The translations under genes and the position numbers were made by a program. Shown here piece by piece: positions 36,655 through 45,788 of a DNA stretch of 64,000 bases; the first letter of the stretch is position 1, and the number at the start of each line of letters is the position of its first letter. Below the pieces are notes generated by a model. That model did no database searches, was not told the origin of the DNA, and saw nothing but the letters and a program-made list of their open reading frames with translations. The stretch covers positions 1 through 64,000 of the forward strand of contig JAALLF010000002.1 of assembly GCA_011087645.1 (NCBI GenBank). Reading direction: 5' to 3'. Origin of the DNA: Alphaproteobacteria bacterium (GTDB lineage: Bacteria > Pseudomonadota > Alphaproteobacteria > UBA6615).

Positions 36655-37800
36655 TTATTCCAGCAACACCGACACATTTGTCGGTCGCCAGGCCAGATTG
36701 ACGGTATCACCTTCAGCGACCAGCCGCGCCGCGTCGGAATTGGTGACGTCGGAAGTCAGCGCTACGCCTTCGGCGGTCCTGGTTTCAAAGCGGAACATGC
36801 CACCGAGATACATTTTCTCGGTCACAGTGGCCGAACATCCGGTGCCGTCGGCTGAACCCAAGGTGCCGTCCAGGGTCACGTCTTCGAACCGCACGGCGAT
36901 CGATACCGGTTGTTCGACGGCCAGCCCGGTGGGCGCAATGCATCGGAACGTCAAACCACCACATACGACGAGACATTCGCCGTTATCGTCGATTTGAGAC
37001 ACGCGGCCGTCGAACACATTGGTGTGGCCGACAAAATCGGCGACGAAACGGGTTCGCGGCGCCTCGTAAATGTCTTCCGGCGTGCCGATTTGCAGAATAT
37101 GGCCCTGGTCCATCACCGCGATACGATCGGACATGGCCATCGCCTCGCCCTGATCGTGGGTGACGAAAATAAAGGTGTTGCCGAGCGATTTGTGCAGGCG
37201 CCGCAACTCGTCCTGCATTTGCAGTCGAAGCTGTAAGTCCAGCGCGCCCAGCGGCTCGTCGAGCAACAGAACCGACGGGTCGTTGATTAGCGCGCGCGCC
37301 ATCGCAACCCGCTGTTTTTGGCCGCCGCTCAATTGATCGATTTTGCGCCCGCCATAGCCCTCGAGGCGCACCAGCTCGAGAGCTTGGTGTACCTTTTGCT
37401 CGACTATATTGTCTTCGATGCGTTTCATCTTCAGTCCAAAGGCGACGTTATCGTGCACGCTCATGTGCGGGAACAACGCCAGATGCTGAAAAATCATGTT
37501 GGTGCTGCGTGCGTATGGCGGCGCGCCAGCGGTATCGACCCCGTCGATCAGAATTTGACCCTCGCTGGGTGTTTCGAACCCACCGATCATGCGTAATAGC
37601 GTGGTTTTGCCACAGCCAGACGGGCCGAGCAGGGAGAAAAATTCGCCCCGGCCAATTTCGAACGAAACATTATCGAGCGCCGTGACCTCGCCGAACCATT
37701 TGGAGACGTCGCGGATTTCGACCGCAGCATTACCTGTGGCCATTTCTGGCGCGGGCGCGACAGTCGGCGGTGTCGAAACGTCGGAAACGGGGTCGGTCAC
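36655..37800 (-). CDS. Polyamine-type ABC transporter ATPase (set 1)
   Basis: A 381-residue ABC ATPase of the PotA/spermidine-putrescine class. Walker A GPSGCGKTT (about residue 58), Q-loop NMIFQHLALFPHM, signature LSGGQKQRVAMARAL, Walker B LLLDEPLGALD and the switch His in FVTHDQGEAM are all present, followed by a C-terminal TOBE-type domain (about 290-380). It powers import by the two permeases at 39076-40897 with the binding protein at 37884. The Q-loop reads QH where QS or QN is usual. The unusually long low-complexity N-terminal extension (about 25 residues, Pro/Ala/Val rich) precedes the ATPase fold. Confidence 0.93.
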   Translation of the reverse strand: MTDPVSDVSTPPTVAPAPEMATGNAAVEIRDVSKWFGEVTALDNVSFEIGRGEFFSLLGPSGCGKTTLLRMIGGFETPSEGQILIDGVDTAGAPPYARSTNMIFQHLALFPHMSVHDNVAFGLKMKRIEDNIVEQKVHQALELVRLEGYGGRKIDQLSGGQKQRVAMARALINDPSVLLLDEPLGALDLQLRLQMQDELRRLHKSLGNTFIFVTHDQGEAMAMSDRIAVMDQGHILQIGTPEDIYEAPRTRFVADFVGHTNVFDGRVSQIDDNGECLVVCGGLTFRCIAPTGLAVEQPVSIAVRFEDVTLDGTLGSADGTGCSATVTEKMYLGGMFRFETRTAEGVALTSDVTNSDAARLVAEGDTVNLAWRPTNVSVLLE

Positions 37801-37829
37801 CGGCTGGTCCTCGTACGATTTAACAAATC

Positions 37830-37845
37830 GGCCACCATGGTGGCC
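37830..37845. promoter_or_regulatory. Intercistronic palindrome after the set-1 binding-protein gene
   Basis: GGCCACCATGGTGGCC is a perfect 16-bp palindrome between the binding-protein stop (37884) and the ATPase start (37800); a second GGCCACCAC half-copy follows at about 37861. As RNA it would form a compact hairpin that may limit 3'-5' decay of the binding-protein message. Confidence 0.55.
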
Positions 37846-37883
37846 GCAGCTTTAGGCTACGGCCACCACAGCGATAAGGCCGG

Positions 37884-39023
37884 TTAGGCGGTCTTGATGA
37901 TGTTCCAGGACTCGACCCATTTATCGATATTGGCCGGGAAGTTGAGCCCATAAAGCTTGACCCCGCGATCAACCAGGTCGAAGCCCAGCTTGCGCTTGTC
38001 CGCGGTGCTGAACAGCGCCGCGACCTCGGCCGAAGTCGACGGATAGTTCGTCACTTCGGTCAGCTTCTGGCCATACTCTTTGGAAAGCATCGCGTTGATG
38101 ACGGCTTCCGCATTGGCCGTATTTGGCGAATCCTTGGGCACGAAACCTGACTGGTTCCACGTCAGCAGACCGTCGGTTGGCCAGTTATTGGTGACGTTCA
38201 GGCCCTGCTTTTGCAAGACCGCCCGCATGGCAATCCAGCCATACATGGCCCAAACCTCACCCGAGGAAACCAAGTTCACCGCTTCGCCGAACTTGGTCCA
38301 CATGGTACGCACGTTTTTCTTGCGGTCGATCAGATAGGCGGTGATGTCTTTCAGATCGCTGGCGTCCATGGCCACCGGATCGGGGTGGCCGCGATGCAAC
38401 GCCGCCGCCATGATCATGCCGTGGGCGTCGTCGCGCCAGGCCACTTTGCCCTTGTATTTATCGTCGAACAGGACGCCCCAGGACTGGGTCAGCGGATCGT
38501 CGGTCGGGATCTTGTCGGCGTTGTAGATAACCGAATCATATCCCCAAACAACCGGGACCATATAAGTCTTACCGGCTCTCGTGACGATGTCCTTCTTGAA
38601 CAACGGCATCAGGTTCTGAGCATTGGGAATTTTGCTCATATCGAGCGCATGGAGGCGTTCGTCGCCGTCCTTTTCACCCAATGCCGGGCCTTTCACGAAC
38701 TGGGTCAGGCTGACCATCATGTCGTAGTTCTTGGTGCCGCCCGGCGCCATCAATTTGGCCAGCGTGTCGGTCGGTGACACGTAAGGCGCGTTCTCGACCG
38801 TGACCCCCGACAATTGCTCGACAATCGGTCGCGCCGGATCGGGAATGAAAACGCCAGGCATAATGGCGACGACCTTCTTCGCCTGGGCGAACACAGGCGA
38901 TAATGGCAACGTGCTGGCCGCAAGTCCGCCAAGACCGGCGACGCCGGCAGTTTTCAAAAACGTGCGGCGATCGGAGCTGCGGTTGCTGGTCGAATTCGTT
39001 ACGTCAGAAATAGACTTTTTCAT
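37884..39023 (-). CDS. Polyamine/iron-type ABC substrate-binding protein (set 1), Tat signal
   Basis: A 379-residue periplasmic binding protein of the PotD/extracellular solute-binding family 1 group. The N-terminus has a twin-arginine signal (DRRTFLKTAGVAGLGG), cleavage near VFAQA (residue about 47). The mature part shows a PotD-like order (VVWGYDSVIYNADKIPTD, EVWAMYGWIAMRAV). Tat export implies folding in the cytoplasm, perhaps with a cofactor or metal. GGGGAGGAA lies before the ATG at 39023. The ligand is likely cationic or N-containing by family, but this group also carries thiamine and Fe3+ binders. Confidence 0.9.
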   Translation of the reverse strand: MKKSISDVTNSTSNRSSDRRTFLKTAGVAGLGGLAASTLPLSPVFAQAKKVVAIMPGVFIPDPARPIVEQLSGVTVENAPYVSPTDTLAKLMAPGGTKNYDMMVSLTQFVKGPALGEKDGDERLHALDMSKIPNAQNLMPLFKKDIVTRAGKTYMVPVVWGYDSVIYNADKIPTDDPLTQSWGVLFDDKYKGKVAWRDDAHGMIMAAALHRGHPDPVAMDASDLKDITAYLIDRKKNVRTMWTKFGEAVNLVSSGEVWAMYGWIAMRAVLQKQGLNVTNNWPTDGLLTWNQSGFVPKDSPNTANAEAVINAMLSKEYGQKLTEVTNYPSTSAEVAALFSTADKRKLGFDLVDRGVKLYGLNFPANIDKWVESWNIIKTA

Positions 39024-39075
39024 CTGGTTCCTCCCCTCAGAGGTTGCTTGTGATTGTTAACGCACACAAATTCCT

Positions 39076-39960
39076 TCAACTCGCCTTTCGGTCGTAGGTC
39101 GCGGCGGCCCTTGAGGCGCGCCACATAAAGTAAAATCCGATAAGCGAGCTAAAGATCGAAATCACGATGATAAGCACTGCCATCGCGGGTAACTCGGGGG
39201 CCAACTCGTCAACGATAAGCCCCCAGAACTGAACGGGTATGGTGCGGTCGAAACCGCTGACGAATATGGTTCGAATGAACTCGTCAAACGACAGGCTGAA
39301 CGAGAACAAGGCGGTGGCGATCACGCCGGGCCGAATGATCGGGAACACGATGCGGGTAAAGATTTCCCAGGGTTTCGCGCCGAGATCCATGGCCGCTTCC
39401 TCAAGCGCCCGGTCGAACCCGTGCAGGCGCGGGAACAGAGTGAGGAAGGCAAATGGCAGCACCCAATTGACGTGGGCGACCAAAACCGTGGTCCACAGTG
39501 AAGAGCGAATGCCGGAAAACCCGAAGAAGATCAGCAAGACGATACCGCCGATGATGCCGGGAATGATGATTGGCACCAAAATAAGATAGAGCACGATGGA
39601 TTTACCGCGAAACTGATGGCGGAACGCCATGGCCAATGTCAGCGCTAGCGTTGTGGCGATCGCGGCTGCCAGAAAGCCCACCGCCAAACTGTTGCCAAGC
39701 GCTTTCAGAAGCGCCGGACTGGCGAACACCACCTCGTACCAACGGACGGTGAATCCTTGGAAGGGAAAGCCAACGATCTCTGAATTGTTGAACGACAGCA
39801 GCACAATCATCAGCAGCGGGCCGTACAGAAACGCGTAGAAGGCGCCGGCATAAATCCACAGCGCGGTGCGGTAACCGCCATAGGGTCGATGGTCGCGCGC
39901 CGGTTTACGGGCGCTGCGCGGTTTGGCGATGTTCGCGGGTCTGGCGGCGATCGAGGTCAT
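39076..39960 (-). CDS. ABC transporter permease, PotC-like (set 1)
   Basis: A membrane permease of 294 residues with about six spans (LWIYAGAFYAFLYGPLLMIVL first) and the EAA-type cytoplasmic loop RALEEAAMDLGAKPWEIFTRIVFP that contacts the ATPase. The ATG at 39960 lies four bases after the upstream permease stop with GGAAC ahead; an alternative ATG at 39993 would overlap that gene by 29 bases and has no clear ribosome-binding site. Together with the next permease it forms the channel of set 1. Confidence 0.9.
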   Translation of the reverse strand: MTSIAARPANIAKPRSARKPARDHRPYGGYRTALWIYAGAFYAFLYGPLLMIVLLSFNNSEIVGFPFQGFTVRWYEVVFASPALLKALGNSLAVGFLAAAIATTLALTLAMAFRHQFRGKSIVLYLILVPIIIPGIIGGIVLLIFFGFSGIRSSLWTTVLVAHVNWVLPFAFLTLFPRLHGFDRALEEAAMDLGAKPWEIFTRIVFPIIRPGVIATALFSFSLSFDEFIRTIFVSGFDRTIPVQFWGLIVDELAPELPAMAVLIIVISIFSSLIGFYFMWRASRAAATYDRKAS

Positions 39961-39964
39961 AACG

Positions 39965-40897
39965 TCAGCTGTTCCGTCCACCGGTGAAGACATGCTGCAC
40001 GCCGATCCATCGCGAACTGATGAGCAGAAGCAGTAATACGATCCCCACCAGGGTTATCGACAGGGCCGATCCGAACGCCCAGTTATTGTTGGCGAGGAAC
40101 TGGCTGGCGATCACGTTGCCATACATGATACCCGACGGGCCGCCGAGCAGTTGCGGCGTAACAAATGCGCTGATCGACAATAGGAACACCATGATGCAGC
40201 CGGACAGAACGCCAGGCCAGCTAAGCGGCAGGATAACCCGCCGGAATACCGCGGCCGGCCGCGCACCGAGGTCGGTTGCTGCTTCGACCAGCGCGGGGTC
40301 GATTTTTTCCAGCGACAGATAGATCGGCAGCGTCATGAACAGCGTGTAGACATAGACCAGCCCGAGGAACACGGCGCCCTCGTTGAACAGCAGCCAGTCG
40401 ATCGGGGCGTCGGTAATACCCAGCGCCTGGAGCGCGTTGTTGATTGCCCCGTTGCGGCCGAGGATCGGCAGCCAAACGAACGCGCGAATGACGTAGCTGG
40501 TCCAAAACGGCAGGAACATCATCAGCACGAACAGCGCTTTCTGCATGCCTTGCAGGCGCGACAGCAGATAGGCCACCGGATAGGAGATCACCACCGTCAT
40601 CGCCGTGGTCATAAAAGCGATGCGCAGGGTCTTGAAGAGCTGATCGCGGTACAATTCGGTGACCAGGACCCGGGCGTAGTTGTCGAGCGAAAAATCGGGC
40701 TTGGTGCCGAATATCGTCGACGTCCAGAACGACATCATCAACATGAAGGCGAGGGGCGCCAACCCAAATATTAACAGCCATAAAACACCCGGGCTGAGCA
40801 GCCATACCGGCTTGCCGATCGGCTTGACCCCGCCGTCTTTCATCGTCTTGCGCCGTGACGCAATCGCCGGTACGCGGTCTGGCGTGACAGCCGTCAT
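39965..40897 (-). CDS. ABC transporter permease, PotB-like (set 1)
   Basis: A 310-residue membrane permease with about six spans; first span WLLSPGVLWLLIFGLAPLAF and the EAA loop ALVEAATDLGARPAAVFRRVILP. The ATG at 40897 overlaps the TGA of the upstream hydantoinase B gene as ATGA, showing that the transporter and hydantoinase genes are translated from one mRNA. This physical link is the best evidence that set 1 imports the hydantoinase or dioxygenase substrate. Confidence 0.92.
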   Translation of the reverse strand: MTAVTPDRVPAIASRRKTMKDGGVKPIGKPVWLLSPGVLWLLIFGLAPLAFMLMMSFWTSTIFGTKPDFSLDNYARVLVTELYRDQLFKTLRIAFMTTAMTVVISYPVAYLLSRLQGMQKALFVLMMFLPFWTSYVIRAFVWLPILGRNGAINNALQALGITDAPIDWLLFNEGAVFLGLVYVYTLFMTLPIYLSLEKIDPALVEAATDLGARPAAVFRRVILPLSWPGVLSGCIMVFLLSISAFVTPQLLGGPSGIMYGNVIASQFLANNNWAFGSALSITLVGIVLLLLLISSRWIGVQHVFTGGRNS

Positions 40898-42624
40898 GAC
40901 ATGGCGCTCCGCAGGGCCTCGGTGGCGGCAAGGTCGACTTCCATGCGGGCCGGATCGATGACCACGCCGAAATCGATCTCGGCCTGTTCGATCGAGACAT
41001 AGCCTTGCTCGACATCGGCAAGCACCCGCTCGGGTTCGCGTGTGCGCGGGTCGCCGTACCCGCCGCCGCCGCTTAAGACGAAGCGGACCCGGTCCCCCGG
41101 CGCCAGGCGGCGGTAGATGCCATGATCGACCGGCTCGTCATTGGCCCACATGCCGCTGCCGCGGCCGTTTTTGCCGCCGCGCCGTCCGAACACCGGGAAG
41201 GTTCCGTCCTCGGTGCGCCCGCTGAGGCGCACCGAACTCTCGACGTCGCGCGCCAATTCGGTGCCGCCGTCGAGGATGCAGAACTCGACCTCCTGGCCGA
41301 GCCCGCCGCGGTTGTGGCCGGGGCCGCCGGAATCGGCGCGCAGCTCTTTGCGCACATAGTACATGCGGGCTTCGTTCTCGGTGACCTCGACAGGAATGTT
41401 GCGGGTGTTGTTGGGGAAACACAGGCACGAATAGCCGTCAAAGCGCGCGCTGGCGCCAAACCCGCCGCTATGCTGGGCGATCGCCATAAACGAACGCTCA
41501 TCGGCGTGTCGGCCGTGCAAATAGACTTCGTTTGCCGGCGAGCCGCCATTCGACGCCAGGATGGTTTCCGGCATGATGTTTTCCATCGCCGCGAACACGA
41601 TCTCGGGGAATAAATGCGAGATCATGGTGCGGCCCCAAGTTGCCGCCGGCGGGCGTGAATTGACCACAGTGCCTTCCGGCGCGATCACTTTGATCGGGCG
41701 CAACCCACCATCGTTGTTGGGCACATAGGGGTCGAGCGCCAGTTTGATCGGATAGGAAGTATAGGAGCGGGTCATGTTGTAGGAACAATTTATCGCCGCG
41801 CCGACTTCACCCGACGATCCGCTATAGTCGATGGTCACCTCGTCGCCGGCCACGGTGACCAGGGTCTTAATTTCGATCTCGTCGTCGCAGCCGGGGATTT
41901 TCGGCAAACTCACATCGTTGCGATAGGCGCCGTCGGGCAGCGCGGCGATCTTGCGGCGCAGGCTCGACTCCGTGCGCTCGATGACTTCCGCGCCAAGCTC
42001 TTCCAACCCGTCCAGGCCGTATTCGTCGAGCATGGCATTGAGGCCGCGGGTGCACACATTGTTGGCGACCAATTGCGCGCGTATGTCGCCCAGAACCTTA
42101 TCGGGCACGCGGATATTGGCCCGCATGAACTCGAACACGGTCTCGTTGAGCTGGCCGGCGTCGAACAGTTTGAGGATCGGGATCTTCAGCCCCTCCTCGT
42201 ACATGTCTTTCGATTCCAGTGTCGACATGCGTCCGCCCATGTCCAAATGGTGGACGATGCACAAAGTGTAACCGACGATACGGTCGTGGTGGAAAATCGG
42301 CGAGGCGATGGAAATATCGATGAGGTGGCCGCTGGCGATCCACGGGTCGTTGGTGATAATCGCGTCGCCCGGCTTGAGCGTTTCCGGCGGGTGCTTTTTG
42401 AGGAAATTGCGCATGACCTCGGGCACGATGCCCAGGAAGCCGGCGGTGGTGACCGTGGAATGGGAGAGCATTTGCGCGTTGATGTCGAACAGCGCGCAGC
42501 AAAAATCGTGATACTCCTTGACCGAGGGCGTGTAGGCGGTGCGCATCAGCCCGGTCGCCGCTTCGTCGACGATGGTGATGAGGCGGTTCCAAAGAATTTG
42601 GATGGTGACCGGATCAAGTTGCAT
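40894..42624 (-). CDS. Hydantoinase/oxoprolinase B-type subunit (copy 1)
   Basis: A 576-residue HyuB-family subunit; the partner of HyuA for ATP-dependent opening of hydantoin, 5-oxoproline or other lactam rings, and related to acetone/acetophenone carboxylases. Visible: the N-terminal LDPVTIQILWNRLITIVDEAA, NDPWIASGHLIDI, HHLDMGGRM, and the C-terminal glycine-rich SGGGGYGDPRTREPE. Only three bases separate it from HyuA. The metal ligands reside in the early His/Asp motifs (NDPW, HH-D). Copy 2 at 49739 is clearly paralogous but diverged. Confidence 0.92.
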   Translation of the reverse strand: MQLDPVTIQILWNRLITIVDEAATGLMRTAYTPSVKEYHDFCCALFDINAQMLSHSTVTTAGFLGIVPEVMRNFLKKHPPETLKPGDAIITNDPWIASGHLIDISIASPIFHHDRIVGYTLCIVHHLDMGGRMSTLESKDMYEEGLKIPILKLFDAGQLNETVFEFMRANIRVPDKVLGDIRAQLVANNVCTRGLNAMLDEYGLDGLEELGAEVIERTESSLRRKIAALPDGAYRNDVSLPKIPGCDDEIEIKTLVTVAGDEVTIDYSGSSGEVGAAINCSYNMTRSYTSYPIKLALDPYVPNNDGGLRPIKVIAPEGTVVNSRPPAATWGRTMISHLFPEIVFAAMENIMPETILASNGGSPANEVYLHGRHADERSFMAIAQHSGGFGASARFDGYSCLCFPNNTRNIPVEVTENEARMYYVRKELRADSGGPGHNRGGLGQEVEFCILDGGTELARDVESSVRLSGRTEDGTFPVFGRRGGKNGRGSGMWANDEPVDHGIYRRLAPGDRVRFVLSGGGGYGDPRTREPERVLADVEQGYVSIEQAEIDFGVVIDPARMEVDLAATEALRSAMS

Positions 42625-42627
42625 GGC

Positions 42628-44760
42628 CTAGCCACCCCCGATCGCGACGGTTTCCGGCACCGTGCTGGTTTCGTCTGAGACGGTGGCGGTTGTCGTCGCC
42701 AGATCGACCACCAGGCAGCCAAATTCGTTGACGCTCAACCGATCGCCGGTGCCGATCACAGTGGTCGATTCCCGTTCCTCGACAATTGCCGGGCCGGCGA
42801 TTTCCTGGCCGATTTGTAATTGCGTGCGCTCATAGACCGACGTCGGCTCCATGCCGGCTTGGGCCGATATATAAATCTCGCGCGACGCCTTGGGCGGGGC
42901 ATCGGCTGTCGCGGTGGGGCGCGCGATATTAAGTTGCGGCGCCGGCTGGCTGACATGGACCCGCACGCTCGCCAGTTCGACCGGGTTGTCGTCGTCGACT
43001 TTGCCATACAATTCGTTATAGGCGGCCTCAAAGCGGGCTTCCCAGTCGGATTTTACGCCGGCATCGTTGCACGGTCCCTCGGTGTCGATTTCCAGCGGAT
43101 GGTCCTGACCCGAATAGCGCAGATCGACGCTGCGGCGCACCAGCACCGGCGCGCCGTCGGGCATCAGCGAACTGGCTTCGTCTTCGAGCTCTTGGAAACT
43201 GGCCTCGACGGCGTCGAGGTCGAGCGCGCTGACGATCTGGCGGACCGCGCGGCTGCGTTCAAACGCCACCGGCGCGGCCAACAGGCCGAGCGACGACATC
43301 ACGCCGGAGAAAGGCGGAACGATGACCCGCGGGCACCCCAGTTTGCGGGCCAGGCCGACCGCGTGGACCGGGCCGGCGCCGCCGAAGGCGACCAGGGATA
43401 ATTTCGACGGGGCTTGGCCTTTTTCGGCGACATACATGCGCGCCGCCGACGCCATATTCTCGTTGACCAGTTCGTGCACGCCAGCCGCCGCCTCGACCGG
43501 CGTCAGGCCGGTCGCATCGGCCAGATTGTCGCCCACCGCGCTCTCCGCCGCCGCGCTGTCGAGGCGCATCTGCCCGCCGAGAAAATAGTCAGGATTGAGG
43601 TAGCCCAGTAGCAGGTCGGCATCGGTGACGGTCGGCAAACTGCCGCCCAAGCCATAACTCGCCGGCCCTGGATCGGAGCCAGCGCTGTCGGGCCCGACCT
43701 GCAGCAATCCTAAATCGTTCACCCGCGCGATACTGCCGCCGCCGGCGCCGATCTCGAGCAGATCGTAGACCGGCACCGCCGCCGGCAGGCCGCTGCCGGC
43801 CTTGAATCGATGGACCCGGTCGACCTCGAAGGTGCGGGTGCGCGCCGCGCGGCCGTCCTCGATGATGCACAATTTGGCGGTGGTGCCACCCATATCGAAC
43901 GACAGCATATGATCGATGCCCATCAGGCGGCCGAAATAGGATGCCGCTTCGACACCGGCGGCGGGCCCCGATTCGACGATTTGCACAGGCACGCGCTTTG
44001 CCGTGTCGGCGGTTGCGGCACCGCCATTCGACAGCATGACGAAGAGCCGGTTCGCGTAACCGCGCTGTTTCAGGCCGTCGGACAGTTGATCGAGATAGCC
44101 TTCCGCGACGCCCTTAACATAGGCATCGATCACGGTCGTCGAGGTGCGCTCGTATTCCTTGGGCTCGGGATGGACTTCGTGGGACAGGGACACCGGCACC
44201 CCGGGCAGTTCCTTCCGCAATATCTCCGCCGCGTGCTGTTCGTGGCTGCCGTCGCGGTACGAATGCAGAAACGCCACGGCGATTGCCTCAACGCCGGCGG
44301 CGCGAAATTCCGCCGCTGCGTCCCGCACATCCGCTTCGTTCAGCGGTTCTAAAATCGTCCCGTTGGCGAGGACACGCTCGCGCACCCCCAATCGCAACCG
44401 GCGGGGCACCATCGGTTCGGGCAGCCGGATGAACATATCGAAGATGTCGTAGCGGACCTCGCGGGCGAGCTCGAGAATGTCGCGGAACCCCGCCGTCGTC
44501 AGCAACCCCGTCTTGGCGCCCTTGCGTTCGAGGATGACATTGGTGATCAGCGTGGTGGCGTGGATCACTTCTTTGGTCTGTGGCAACAAATTGTCGATCG
44601 CTTCGGACAGACCGTCGAGACCGCGCAATACGGTTTCCTCCGGCGCCTTGGCCGACGTCAACATCTTCTCCACCCGGATCGCGCCGGTGCGGTCGTCGAC
44701 AACAGCGAAGTCGGTAAAAGTTCCCCCGATATCGACGCCGAGACGGTATGCCGTCGTCAT
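42628..44760 (-). CDS. Hydantoinase/oxoprolinase A-type subunit (copy 1)
   Basis: A 710-residue HyuA-family ATPase-fold subunit. N-terminal phosphate-binding YRLGVDIGGTFTDFAVVD, ERKGAKTGLLTT and GFRDILEL, then the second phosphate loop SFDMGGTTAKLCII and the adenosine-region GAGGGSIARVND. It probably phosphorylates the amide oxygen of a lactam so that HyuB can open the ring. It is the first gene of the nine-gene leftward operon, after a divergent gap holding a putative operator/promoter (44835-44866). The substrate class cannot be decided between hydantoin-like, 5-oxoproline-like and carboxylase-type. Confidence 0.92.
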   Translation of the reverse strand: MTTAYRLGVDIGGTFTDFAVVDDRTGAIRVEKMLTSAKAPEETVLRGLDGLSEAIDNLLPQTKEVIHATTLITNVILERKGAKTGLLTTAGFRDILELAREVRYDIFDMFIRLPEPMVPRRLRLGVRERVLANGTILEPLNEADVRDAAAEFRAAGVEAIAVAFLHSYRDGSHEQHAAEILRKELPGVPVSLSHEVHPEPKEYERTSTTVIDAYVKGVAEGYLDQLSDGLKQRGYANRLFVMLSNGGAATADTAKRVPVQIVESGPAAGVEAASYFGRLMGIDHMLSFDMGGTTAKLCIIEDGRAARTRTFEVDRVHRFKAGSGLPAAVPVYDLLEIGAGGGSIARVNDLGLLQVGPDSAGSDPGPASYGLGGSLPTVTDADLLLGYLNPDYFLGGQMRLDSAAAESAVGDNLADATGLTPVEAAAGVHELVNENMASAARMYVAEKGQAPSKLSLVAFGGAGPVHAVGLARKLGCPRVIVPPFSGVMSSLGLLAAPVAFERSRAVRQIVSALDLDAVEASFQELEDEASSLMPDGAPVLVRRSVDLRYSGQDHPLEIDTEGPCNDAGVKSDWEARFEAAYNELYGKVDDDNPVELASVRVHVSQPAPQLNIARPTATADAPPKASREIYISAQAGMEPTSVYERTQLQIGQEIAGPAIVEERESTTVIGTGDRLSVNEFGCLVVDLATTTATVSDETSTVPETVAIGGG

Positions 44761-45162
44761 TTTTTGTTACCCATGGTTTATGATCGCCGCTGGGTCGCGC
44801 GCCGTTTCGGTCGCGCAAGTTCTAGACGGTAGAAACTCTATCAACGGAACACTTGTCCAGACAAGTAGCGCCGCTGTGTAGAACCACCACTAATATGGAA
44901 CGACGTCGGCCGGGGCTCTCGGAATGGCAGCGGCCAATTTCGGCCAAAGGGTGCGTTTTAATAGTCTAAACGCTGCTAAACGGGGTGGTTTTGCGAATTC
45001 AATATCCAACAGCTGCGTGCCGATGGACCGTCCCGCACGTCGCGATGATTGACTCTGAGCGCAGGGAAGATTTACCGTGACCGCCGTGTTTCCGCGCTTC
45101 AATTGCTGTGCCGCGGAACGCGCGATAGTCCCGAGAACACTAATTGTGCGCAATAACAAACA
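44761..45162. other. Divergent intergenic region of the two catabolic operons
   Basis: About 400 bases separate the starts of the leftward HyuA-headed operon and the rightward RraA-headed operon. Only the element at 44835-44866 is well formed. No gene-like open frame is supported. No regulator gene is adjacent, so control probably comes from elsewhere in the genome. Confidence 0.5.
44835..44866 (-). promoter_or_regulatory. Putative promoter with overlapping palindromic operator for the HyuA operon
   Basis: Leftward: a -35-like TTGTCT (44864-44859), an 18-base spacer, and a -10-like TAGAGT (44840-44835). A palindrome ACTTGT-CCAG-ACAAGT (44851-44866) overlaps the -35. TTGT..ACAA arms of this kind are typical of GntR/FCD-type repressors. 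A regulator bound here would block polymerase, giving substrate-dependent induction. Confidence 0.55.
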
Positions 45163-45783
45163 ATGAAACCGCACGACATCGCCGAAACATTGGGACGATA
45201 TCCCACCGCGACAATCTATGAAGCGGCGGGAAAATGCGGTGATATGGGCCCCGATATCCGGCAGATCGTGCCTGGGGTATCTTTCTCCGGCATTGCCTAC
45301 ACCGTGCGCACCTTTCCCAGCGATACCACCGCTGTGATCCGCGCCCTCGATGACGCCCCGGCGGGTTCGGTATTGATGATCGACGCCGGGGGCACCGACC
45401 GGGCAGCGGTGTGGGGCGGCACCTCGTCGCTGGTCTGTAGCCTGCGCGGCCTCGCCGGATGCGTGACCAATGGCTGTGTCCGCGACATCGACGGTGTGAT
45501 GGAAGCCGGTGTCGCGGTCTATGCGGCGGGGATCGCGCCGCGCGGCACTTTGAAAAACCACGAAGGCTGGCGCGGCATCCCGATATCGATCAGCGGGGTT
45601 ACGGTTTCGCCGGGCGATTACGTCATTGGCGACCGCGACGGCGTGGTGGTTGTTCCGGCCGCCGACGGCGCGGCGATGTGCGCGCGCGCCGACGAACAGT
45701 TCCAGAAAGAAGAGGCGCGGGACGCGCGGGTGCGCGACGGCGAATCATTAGCGAGCATTATCGGCCTCGCGCCGCTGGAGTAA
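45163..45783 (+). CDS. RraA-like aldolase/decarboxylase-family protein
   Basis: A 206-residue member of the RraA / 4-hydroxy-4-methyl-2-oxoglutarate (HMG) aldolase family, which uses a divalent metal to cleave or decarboxylate 4-hydroxy-2-oxo acids. The RD pair is present (TNGCVRDIDG, about residue 107). In HMG aldolases an Asp lies 20 residues before it (GDLLA-type). Here that position is the second Gly of VWGGTSS by hand alignment, so the canonical D-x20-RD motif is broken. No strong ribosome-binding site is visible. It begins the rightward operon and is followed after 5 bases by the LeuC-like gene. Confidence 0.82.
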   Translation: MKPHDIAETLGRYPTATIYEAAGKCGDMGPDIRQIVPGVSFSGIAYTVRTFPSDTTAVIRALDDAPAGSVLMIDAGGTDRAAVWGGTSSLVCSLRGLAGCVTNGCVRDIDGVMEAGVAVYAAGIAPRGTLKNHEGWRGIPISISGVTVSPGDYVIGDRDGVVVVPAADGAAMCARADEQFQKEEARDARVRDGESLASIIGLAPLE

Positions 45784-45788
45784 CGGCA

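Noticed and set aside
45459..45788. An in-frame upstream extension of the LeuC-like gene overlapping the RraA-like gene.
   Set aside because: The extension is Arg-rich and lacks homology; the ATG at 45789 gives the family N-terminus.
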